64,000 nt of DNA from Phycisphaera sp. (GTDB lineage Bacteria; Planctomycetota; Phycisphaerae; Phycisphaerales; UBA1924). Below are positions 27,501-34,535 of the stretch, in pieces. A program made the position numbers and the translations under genes. Every line of letters begins with the position of its first letter. Position 1 is the first letter of the stretch. The stretch lies in NCBI GenBank assembly GCA_025916675.1, contig CP098402.1, forward strand, positions 801,205-865,204, in the 5' to 3' direction. The notes beneath the pieces were generated by a model. It did no database searches. It was not told where the DNA came from and worked only from the letters and a program-made list of their open reading frames with translations.

Positions 27501-30500
27501 ATTGCCCGACGTGTGGGATCGCGACGATCGCACCGCGGCCCGTGCACGCCTGACGATCAGCCCCGACTTCCTGCCGGGTGCGCAGACGTTCGTTCGTGTC
27601 TATGACTCGGCCTTCCGCGTGGTGTACACCAACGACACCATCGCGCCGCCATTCCCCGATCCCTCGGGCGCACTCGATCCCTCTCTGCTGGGCGCTGACA
27701 ACGATGGCGGCGACCTCGTGATCGACATCGGTGGCGACCAGGAGTCGCAGTTCTGGGCCGGTGAGACGTACTACCTCGAGATCAGTTCGATTGGTGGCAA
27801 CGGGCGCTACAGCTTCTCGATGGTCACCGACGCCCTTCCGCCCGACGTAGACGGCGATGGCACCTTCGATGACGTCATCAGCCAATACGGCGAGCCCGGC
27901 GGATCCGATCTGATCCGTTCGGAATTCGACGCGGCCCAGGAGATCGTCCTTGGCACCACCACGAGCGGTGATGGCCGCAACTTCCTGGCCCTGCCCAACG
28001 CCGCCTACCAAGTGCGCAGTTTCGATGTGACGCCCAGCGGCTTTGCCGTGACCCAGTATCAGGAACTGGGCATGATCGAGCGCATCGAGGACTTCGACAT
28101 CTTCTTCTTCCGTGCCCCTGACAACGGCACGACTGAGATCCGCTTGGCGACCCAGCAGATCACCGACGAATTCGTCGAGGACATCGTCGATCTGAACGTG
28201 GTCCCCCCAGCGCTGGACCGTCGGATCGTCAATAAGACCTACGACAGCCCGCTGGATGGCAAGATCCGTGTGTTCAACAACGACCTCCAGCTGGTGGCCA
28301 GCAATAACGACAACGATGGCTTCGCGGGCACACGCTCGCAGGAGCTCATCGGCACGCTGGACCTCATCGGCGACACGCTCTACGGCGCCGGCGACACCGA
28401 GATTGAGGGCCGCATCTTCAACAACGTCGATCCGCGCGTGGTGCTGCCGATCGAACGCGGCGAGGTCTACTTCGTCGTGGTCGAGAGCGGCCAGCTCGAC
28501 GCGTACACGGAGGATCCCGATCTGGTCGATTGGCGCCGGGCGCTGGGCTCGTACGAGTTGCTGATCAACAGCGCGCCGAACCTGGAGTTCGCCGACGACC
28601 ACCAAGATATCAGCCCGCTCTTTATCGACTTCTTCACCAACGACTCGGTTCTGCCGATCGACGAGCAGGGCCGCGGCGAGATCCGCGGCGAGATCCGGAC
28701 TCGCAGCGGCGGGGTGGAAGACAACGACGCGTTCGTGGCCTTCGCCGTGGGGTCGGGCGACATCAGCATCACCGTGACGGCCGACAACCCGGGCGAATTC
28801 CGCCCGCGGGTGACCATCTTCGATTCCGAGGGCAACCAGCGCGTCAGCCCGACTTCGGCCACGAGCACCGCTCCGGCCGAAGTGGAATTTGGAGCCATCA
28901 AGGGTGAGCGCTACATCATTCGCGTGGATGCCAACGTGGGTGAGCAGGGCGGCTATACCATCGAGGTTGACGGCCCGGCTTCGGTCGACGATTATGCCGA
29001 TGCACACCGTCCGATTGGTGCCCAGGATATCGAGATCCTGGACTTCCTGGGCCGTGGTGAGATTTCCGGTGCGATCGACGCATCGGGCGACACCGACATC
29101 TTCAAGTTCACCACGCCGGGCTTCGGTGAAGTCCAGATCGATGTGGAGTCGACCGAGTTTGGCTTTGATCCCATCGTGCGTGTGTACGAGGTGAGCGAGG
29201 ATCCCGCCGGGAACGCGATCTTCCTGCCGATCGCCTTCAACGACAACCGCAGCGGCGGCACGGTCGATGCTCGCGTGCTGTTCCCCGTCAGCGGTGCCGA
29301 TCGCACCTCGACGCTGACCATGAAGACCTTCAATGACTACTACGTCGTCGTCGAGGGTGCCAACCAGCAGGGCAGCAGTGGCACGTATGACCTGACGATC
29401 ACCTCGACGCCGACCGACGACCACCCCGACGAAGGTGAGTTCGCGTTCGCTTCGGATCTCTTCGTTGCTCCGTTGACCGGGCAGGGCGAGCGTGCGGGCC
29501 TCATCGAGGTCGAGAACGACGACGACCTCTTCACGTTCATCGCGCCCGCCGGCGGCGAGGCGCTGCTCTCGGCCGTCAGCAACGAGCTGAGCACGTTGCG
29601 GCCGACCATCCGCGTGTTCGATGCCGACTTCAACCCCGTCATCAACCTGACCACGGGCACCGATGCCGTCGTCACCGGCCCCGACGGGATCTTCTCGGCG
29701 GCGAGCTATCGCTTCGACGTCACGCGGGCGGCCCGGTACTACGTGCTGGTCGGAAGCGATGCGACCGGCAGCGCGACGACCGGCACCGGCGCGTACACGC
29801 TCAACGCGACCACGCCCACGGCCGACGAGCACGCCAACGAGGGCGAGTTCGAGCTGGCTAGCGAGATCGTGCTCTCGACCGAGACCGGTGCGGGCGAGCG
29901 TGCGGGCAACATCGCCACGATCAACGACACCGACCTGTTCTTCTTCGACAGCATCGTCGACGCGTCGACCACGCCCCAGGAGCACACCGTGCGTGTGGAT
30001 GCCTCGGGCGAGACCGTGACCCCGGTACTCAGCGTGTTTGACGCCGGCACGTCGCTGCTCTCGACCGTCGTTGATGGCGGTGCGGGCGACCTTGCTCCCG
30101 AGGACGGCATCATCGAAGTCGATATCTCGGTTTCTGGCACGCCCGGCCAGCGTTTCTTCCTTTTGGTCGAGTTGGACGACTCGAGCATGTTCCCCACCGG
30201 GGCGTACACGGTCACCGTCGAGGGGCCGATCCCCGACGTCATCCCCACGCCGGGCGACGACCACGCGAACCGCGGCCAGTTCAGCCAGGCCACGGTTATC
30301 GATCTGGACGAGCGCACCGGCAACGCCGAGATCACCGGCCGCATCGATCCTTCGGCCGACAGCGACCTGTTCCGCATCAACCCGCTTTCCGGCGGCCTGA
30401 CCTTCGTGCAGGTTGTCACGCCCAGCGGTTCGCTTCTGGACGTTGACCTTACCGTCTTCGAGCAGTTCGGCGGCGGCGGCACTCCGGTGCAGATCGACCG

Positions 30501-31992
30501 TGATACCACCGGCTTCCAGGGTGTCAATGCCGGTGTCGAGTTCGACATCGCCGGCGTGGGCACGCCGTACTTCCTGCTGGTGAGCGGCCTGAACTCCGCG
30601 ACCGGCGAGTACACGCTGCGTGTCGATACGCAGCCCGAGACCTTCTTCCTCTATTACCCAGAGGGCTTCGTCAACGAGGACATCAGCGAGTTCGTTTCCA
30701 TCAGCAACCCGAGTGCGAGCGAGACGGTCAGCTACACCATCCGCTTGTTCTACGAGAACCCCGACCTTGCCGACATGACACTGGTCGAGAACGAGACGCT
30801 CCAGCCGGGCAGCCGCGGCGGTGTGACCATCGCCGAGCGCGGCGGGTTCGTCTTCCCGGGTGTGCAGACCGACGAGCCGTACTCGATCGTGATCGAGTCG
30901 ACCGGCCAGCTCGGTGCCACGCTCTCGCATTATGACTTCGAGGGCGCGATTGGCGAGGCCTTCACGCCGATCACCAGCGACACCTGGGCCTTCGGTCGCC
31001 TCGAGCGCAGCCCGGGCCAGGTCGAGTCGTTCCTTGTGTTCTTCAACCCCAACCCCCACGACGTGATCGTGACCCTGACCGCCAACAACGGCGGCTCAGA
31101 GATCCAGATCCAACAGACCGTCGAGGCGACCAGCCGCGGTGGCTGGGAGTTGAGCGCCCTGGGCCAGTTGCCACTGGGTGTCTTCGGTGCCACGCTCACC
31201 AGCGAGCCGGCCGACACGACCGGGCAGCCGAGCATCGGCATCGTCGCGGCCCTGAGCCACTACGACCTGGTCGCCGGCGAGGCCTTCGGCGTGCTGGGCG
31301 ATCCGACCGGCGGTTCGACCTTCAACGTCGTCCCGAGCTTTACCTCGGGCTCGGAGGTCACCGGTGAGCTCGTGCTCTACAACCCGGGCGATGCCGCTGC
31401 CACCGTCACGATCACCAGTGACTACGTGACCGCGCCATTGCCAAGTGTGCAGGTCCTCCGCACCGTCAACGCCGGCCAGACCGTGGTGCTCCGCGCCAGC
31501 GACCTGAGCCTGGCTGCCGATGTCACGGCCGGTATCACTATCTCGTCGACGCAGCCCCTGGCAGGCGTGGTTCTGGAACAACAGAACGGCGATGCGAACG
31601 CGATCGCGACGCAGAGCACTGCGGCGTCGACCTGGTTCTTCGGCGATGCCTTCCTCAACAGTGCCGAAGCCGGCCTGACCTACTTCGAGACCCTGAGCTT
31701 CTTCAACCCCACCAACGAGTCGATCGCCGTGGAGATCACCCTGTTCTTCAACGATGGCACGACCGAGAACACCGTCCGCCAGGTCGGCGCGGGCGGCTTC
31801 AACAACCTGCGCTTGGACGCCTTCGCTCCGATCCTTGATCGCCAGATGCTCAACTTCTTCTCGATCCAGGTGAGCTCGAACCTGCCGATCATCGCATCGC
31901 TGACGCACTACGACCTCGAGCTCGACGGCGGCTGGACCAACGCCGGCGCCCCGCTCGGCCTGACCAACCCGCTGGAGCGCATCGTCATCTGA
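24556..31992 (+). CDS. Giant surface protein with LEPR-XLL-like motif and PPC-type repeats
   Basis: 2,478 residues; ATG 24556 has GGAG 7 bases upstream, ATG 24550 is too close to it. A basic N-terminus is followed by MEQLEARILLGGD (residues about 48-60), a variant of the planctomycete LEPR-XLL export motif. Residues 60-530 hold beta-sandwich units of the pre-peptidase C-terminal (PPC) type (TYFVRILSDVDN, GAYTIRAEM). Residues about 530-990 hold repeats with LILGGEF, LIVAGEF, LAIGGSF and LIVGGDF, suggesting a propeller. From about 1345 to 2020, five more PPC-like units begin with DDH or DEH at roughly 130-145-residue spacing. The last 450 residues are four units of about 108 residues, three with LSHYD or LTHYD. 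Very acidic, no cysteine-rich part, no end anchor seen. Likely an outer-surface or secreted structural or adhesive protein. Confidence 0.85.
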   Translation: MSGQRNGSSCHAKAPFGLGRLRSLYNRAGRAPAKRSAAKEVGSGQVMEQLEARILLGGDHPSFDLPLSPTSGTEIIINGTNGEGTEDGTIEGVTPDVADDLFRFVAPESDFVTVWGDTVNVGGSDLDSRVEVYDIDGMLIAEGSSQGQLTGGFFDDGWTHFLAEAGETYFVRILSDVDNFGQMTTGDYTVRIDAITNKNLVIETDPMAAPPARFGAGAATGTITIAGDDAVYRVEAGSDSAFNSLATFYAGLQNFPPSDLDTRVDVYNEQGQLLTGNSDTGRLQTGFDLVQSAADAVFFVRVRSDRFDPALTTATGAYTIRAEMVATTIDIDPVTRRGQVFDGIADAFDTRIYRFTTQGSGLTFAGAVGAGLVPLPQPALRLYDMDTSLAGFSDLAGLADLQIQLETNTEYFIVIETFDNPPGGTYNVFIESNHTFIPTQDVDDHQDRPTGEDPDGEDLEFGDDEGFTNPAQFDFIRRQFDQATPLRFSDPFLYTRTFVDPLGMFDDVVNPVSDRSYVQQALGSGRIHSFGDTDLFQFTLPLDMLGDYEGDDGDEGDALFAGGEGDFIIKGTDNDTGGPITRSFLGIWDAQDWWPVRAGVDMTIYSMETWEYDPDADIGGTALILGGEFQFADFQAAPFVAAYAYDPLVGEYVLTPLAGGLDGAVFDFGVFDFDTTDDIESQLIVAGEFTGGIAQYQVQPGDFIADGAFFGLPILPTGGNVYAIEVWDPADPEMGDANELGLYYGGDGGFVESIVIVDDAPEIGPTIDINQGAGDGVVLDLKVIQIPDDMGGDPTPALAIGGSFDDVDGQGGNNVVTLNVDPATAMNPGEFTYDIMANGVNDTVRALETWDRDGSGTDFDEELIVGGDFTATTGGQALGFIGTYTGAWADVSTPVTLGATPGFNAPVHSLRVFIDQEFGVGTAPFAENPVLYVGGEFTMADGIAASRIAQLTFDPFFLVWTFTPMGFGSTDTVFALANFNDELPDVWDRDDRTAARARLTISPDFLPGAQTFVRVYDSAFRVVYTNDTIAPPFPDPSGALDPSLLGADNDGGDLVIDIGGDQESQFWAGETYYLEISSIGGNGRYSFSMVTDALPPDVDGDGTFDDVISQYGEPGGSDLIRSEFDAAQEIVLGTTTSGDGRNFLALPNAAYQVRSFDVTPSGFAVTQYQELGMIERIEDFDIFFFRAPDNGTTEIRLATQQITDEFVEDIVDLNVVPPALDRRIVNKTYDSPLDGKIRVFNNDLQLVASNNDNDGFAGTRSQELIGTLDLIGDTLYGAGDTEIEGRIFNNVDPRVVLPIERGEVYFVVVESGQLDAYTEDPDLVDWRRALGSYELLINSAPNLEFADDHQDISPLFIDFFTNDSVLPIDEQGRGEIRGEIRTRSGGVEDNDAFVAFAVGSGDISITVTADNPGEFRPRVTIFDSEGNQRVSPTSATSTAPAEVEFGAIKGERYIIRVDANVGEQGGYTIEVDGPASVDDYADAHRPIGAQDIEILDFLGRGEISGAIDASGDTDIFKFTTPGFGEVQIDVESTEFGFDPIVRVYEVSEDPAGNAIFLPIAFNDNRSGGTVDARVLFPVSGADRTSTLTMKTFNDYYVVVEGANQQGSSGTYDLTITSTPTDDHPDEGEFAFASDLFVAPLTGQGERAGLIEVENDDDLFTFIAPAGGEALLSAVSNELSTLRPTIRVFDADFNPVINLTTGTDAVVTGPDGIFSAASYRFDVTRAARYYVLVGSDATGSATTGTGAYTLNATTPTADEHANEGEFELASEIVLSTETGAGERAGNIATINDTDLFFFDSIVDASTTPQEHTVRVDASGETVTPVLSVFDAGTSLLSTVVDGGAGDLAPEDGIIEVDISVSGTPGQRFFLLVELDDSSMFPTGAYTVTVEGPIPDVIPTPGDDHANRGQFSQATVIDLDERTGNAEITGRIDPSADSDLFRINPLSGGLTFVQVVTPSGSLLDVDLTVFEQFGGGGTPVQIDRDTTGFQGVNAGVEFDIAGVGTPYFLLVSGLNSATGEYTLRVDTQPETFFLYYPEGFVNEDISEFVSISNPSASETVSYTIRLFYENPDLADMTLVENETLQPGSRGGVTIAERGGFVFPGVQTDEPYSIVIESTGQLGATLSHYDFEGAIGEAFTPITSDTWAFGRLERSPGQVESFLVFFNPNPHDVIVTLTANNGGSEIQIQQTVEATSRGGWELSALGQLPLGVFGATLTSEPADTTGQPSIGIVAALSHYDLVAGEAFGVLGDPTGGSTFNVVPSFTSGSEVTGELVLYNPGDAAATVTITSDYVTAPLPSVQVLRTVNAGQTVVLRASDLSLAADVTAGITISSTQPLAGVVLEQQNGDANAIATQSTAASTWFFGDAFLNSAEAGLTYFETLSFFNPTNESIAVEITLFFNDGTTENTVRQVGAGGFNNLRLDAFAPILDRQMLNFFSIQVSSNLPIIASLTHYDLELDGGWTNAGAPLGLTNPLERIVI

Positions 31993-32027
31993 CGTACGCT
32001 TCCAGAGTCCGGATCCTGATCCCAACG

Positions 32028-32059
32028 CAACGCCCCCGGCATCCGGGGGCGTTGTTTTT
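32028..32059 (+). terminator. Intrinsic terminator of the giant gene
   Basis: A perfect 12-base-pair stem (32028-32039 with 32043-32054) with a 3-base loop is followed by five T. It lies 35 bases after the stop. Confidence 0.92.
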
Positions 32060-32116
32060 ATCTACCTCGTTCTGAATCCATCTCGTTCTGGCGAATTCGA
32101 CCGAACCGATACTGCT

Positions 32117-32626
32117 TTAGGGGACAGGCCGCCTTACGTCGCGCGGGGCGTCTCGCTGGGGCTCGTTCTGCGGCTCACCCGACTCGATCGGGAAGCCCGC
32201 GTCGGCCCATTCCACGACGCCTCCGCCGAAGAGCCGGGTCTGGTCGTAGCCCAAGACGAGCAGCCTCTTGGTCATCGCCCGGCCCGAAAGCGCCCCGGGC
32301 CCCTCGGCGTACACCACGATGCGGTCGTAGGCGTTCACACTCGGGTCGATTTCGCTCTCGAGCGCGAGATCGGGCAGCGTGACGTGGACTGCACCGGGCA
32401 GGCGTGAGCCCTCGAACGCACCACGACGCCGCGGGTCGATGAGCAACACGAGCGGCTCGTTGGTCTTTTCCTGCTGCTCAAGCCAGAGCAACCGGAGTTC
32501 GGTAAGGGTGATGTTATCGATATCCGCGTCGGTGATGCCGGTGTCGCATCCCGCCACTACACCGATGCCAACGGCCAAGAGGATCCCAGTTGTACGGGAG
32601 GGTGTCGGCTGGCGCATCCATGGCAT
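32117..32626 (-). CDS. Rhodanese-fold lipoprotein without catalytic cysteine
   Basis: 169 residues from ATG 32626 (GGAG 6 bases upstream). Signal peptide with lipobox VVAGC. The mature part is a rhodanese domain: PLVLLIDPRRRGAFEGSRLPGAVHV, then VVYAEGPGALSGRAMTKRLLVLGY and LFGGGVVEWADAGFPIESG. The active-site loop, normally starting with Cys after the VVY strand, reads AEGPGALSG, so sulfur transfer is unlikely and a binding or structural role is inferred. Divergent from the DsbD-like gene. Confidence 0.78.
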   Translation of the reverse strand: MPWMRQPTPSRTTGILLAVGIGVVAGCDTGITDADIDNITLTELRLLWLEQQEKTNEPLVLLIDPRRRGAFEGSRLPGAVHVTLPDLALESEIDPSVNAYDRIVVYAEGPGALSGRAMTKRLLVLGYDQTRLFGGGVVEWADAGFPIESGEPQNEPQRDAPRDVRRPVP

Positions 32627-32770
32627 GGTCATCTCCGGGTCGGATGGCTAGGGATACCATGTATCCAAAGCCCAGATTGCCCGTTCTGTGGAATAGGGCC
32701 CAGGAGCCCGACGTTACGCACGAACACTATTCTTTGTCAGACCTCAATGGTCAGACCAAAAGGAACCCCC

Positions 32771-33706
32771 TTGCCAACCAGCCTAAAGCCGATTGCCCGA
32801 ACTCTGGTCGCGATCCTCGCCGCTGGGAGTTCGCTCGCGTGCGCTCAAGAGGCCGACGAGGTGTCGCAGGCCTCGCTCATCACCGAAACGACGCGGGTGA
32901 CGCCGGGGCAGACCCTCCTTCTCGGGCTGCACTTTGACCTGAAGGACAAGTGGCACATCTATTGGGATGGCCGCAACGACACGGGCTTCGCGCCCACGGT
33001 CGAGTGGACGCTGCCCGAGGGGGTGAAGGTTGGCCCGATGCTGTGGCCAGCGCCCCACCGGTACGAATCGCCTGGCGAGATCCTCGACCACGTGTACGAG
33101 GGCCGGCCGACGATCCTGATCCCCGTGACCATCGAGTATGGCACGGTCCCTGGCACGAAGCTGGAGATCGCCGGCGAGGTCGAGTGGCTGGTGTGCAACG
33201 ACATCTGCCTTCCAGGCTTCGGCCCGGTCTCGATCGACCTGGATGTTGTCCGCATGGGGAATTCGTCGGCGCTCACACCGCCCAAGCTGTCGGTCAGCGA
33301 CCCGATCGGCCATGCTGCCGCGAACCTGCCCGAGCCCATCCTGCCCGGCGAGGCGGTCGAGGGCCTGGAACTGGGGTGGACCGATGACACGGTGACCATT
33401 CGATACGAGGGCGCGAGCGAGTTGGCGTTCTATCCGGCGATGGAATCGACGTCCTTGATCTCGGCGCTCAAGGACGGCGTGGCAAAGGGAGACACGCTCT
33501 CGCTGCACCTCGCATCCGCGGAGCGTGACCTCTCCAAGAACGAAGAACGGCGGCTTGTGGGTGTGCTGGCCGTGGTTCCCGAAGCGGGGGAGCCGCGGTG
33601 GTACACGATCGATTTCGGGGCCGACGGCCTGCGGAAGCCCGCGAACGCCGACACGATCGCGCGTGTGCGTGATCGAGTGGAACCGAAGCCCGAATCGGGA
33701 CAATAA
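32771..33706 (+). CDS. Stand-alone DsbD-alpha-like domain protein
   Basis: 311 residues. AAGGAA lies 6 bases before TTG 32771, so I prefer it over ATG 32747, which has no site. Signal peptide ends ...SSLACAQ. The domain is that of the N-terminal DsbD region: WHIYWDGRNDTGFAPTVEW, GPMLWPAPHRY and the redox pair WLVCNDICLPG. The membrane and thioredoxin parts of DsbD are missing. It would accept electrons and pass them to envelope thiol proteins. The next gene encodes a redoxin 59 bases downstream, so the two probably form an operon. Confidence 0.78.
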   Translation: MPTSLKPIARTLVAILAAGSSLACAQEADEVSQASLITETTRVTPGQTLLLGLHFDLKDKWHIYWDGRNDTGFAPTVEWTLPEGVKVGPMLWPAPHRYESPGEILDHVYEGRPTILIPVTIEYGTVPGTKLEIAGEVEWLVCNDICLPGFGPVSIDLDVVRMGNSSALTPPKLSVSDPIGHAAANLPEPILPGEAVEGLELGWTDDTVTIRYEGASELAFYPAMESTSLISALKDGVAKGDTLSLHLASAERDLSKNEERRLVGVLAVVPEAGEPRWYTIDFGADGLRKPANADTIARVRDRVEPKPESGQ

Positions 33707-33765
33707 CTCGAATCGAACACGATGCACCGGGCCCGACGCGGCCCTATGGCACAAAGGAGTCGAAC

Positions 33766-34437
33766 ATGACTTGGTTCAAACGCAATGGTCTCGCGATGGT
33801 GAGCACGATCGCGGCGATGTCCGCCGCCACCAGCCTGTCGGTGGCCCTGGCCAACCAGGACGGCAACATGGGCCAGCAGCAGCAGAAGCTGGGCGTGACC
33901 ACGGGCGAGAAGGCCCCGATGTTTACGCTCAAGGACACCAAGGGTGAGAAGCACAGCCTCAAGGACGTGCTCGCCAAGGAAGAGACCAAGGCCGTCGTCA
34001 TTGAGTGGTTCAATCCCGACTGCCCGTTCGTCAAGAAGCACCACCAGAACGCCACCACCATGACGGCCCTCGCCAAGAAGTACGCCGAGCAGGGCGTGGT
34101 GTGGATCGCGATCAACTCGGGTGCCGAGGGTCTCCAGGGTGCCGGCCTTGAGCGCAACAAGAAGGCCATCGAAGAGTACAAGATCGACTATCCAGTCCTG
34201 ATGGACATGGACGGCAAGGTCGGTCGCGAGTATGGTGCCAAGCGCACCCCCGAGATGTACATCATCTCGAAGGACGGCACCGTGGTCTACCACGGCGCGA
34301 TCGATAGCGACCGCAGCGCCCGCAAGATGGGCGAGATCAACTATGTTGCCGATGCCCTGAAGGCCCACCTGGCCGGCGAGACCATCGCCACCAACCGCAC
34401 GCAGGCCTACGGCTGCACGGTGAAGTACCGCAACTGA
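33766..34437 (+). CDS. Secreted redoxin (AhpC/TlpA-like thioredoxin family)
   Basis: 223 residues, strong AAAGGAG about 7 bases before ATG. Signal peptide up to about residue 30 (LSVALANQDG). Domain begins KAPMFTLKDTKGEKHSL, with VVIEWFNPDCPFVKKHH as the active loop: only the first cysteine of a CxxC is kept (DCPF). Next is GVVWIAINSGAEG, PVLMDMDGKVGREYGAKRTPEMYII (cis-Pro region) and a second Cys near the end in AYGCTVKY that might be the resolving residue. A peroxiredoxin-like or thiol-transfer role in the envelope, partnered with the DsbD-like protein. Confidence 0.82.
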   Translation: MTWFKRNGLAMVSTIAAMSAATSLSVALANQDGNMGQQQQKLGVTTGEKAPMFTLKDTKGEKHSLKDVLAKEETKAVVIEWFNPDCPFVKKHHQNATTMTALAKKYAEQGVVWIAINSGAEGLQGAGLERNKKAIEEYKIDYPVLMDMDGKVGREYGAKRTPEMYIISKDGTVVYHGAIDSDRSARKMGEINYVADALKAHLAGETIATNRTQAYGCTVKYRN

Positions 34438-34535
34438 CCGGATTCGCACATCGCAGTTCCTCGGGCAGGCGGTAAGACGCTCGTCCGGGCTTGGCTACAG
34501 GCCACCCCCGCCCGGGTCCGATCTACTATCCAGAC

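Noticed and set aside
27118-31059. 1,313-codon open frame on the minus strand
   Set aside because: It is antisense to the giant surface protein gene. Long antisense frames are expected in GC-rich coding DNA; the product is Arg/Val/Asp-rich with no start site or domain.
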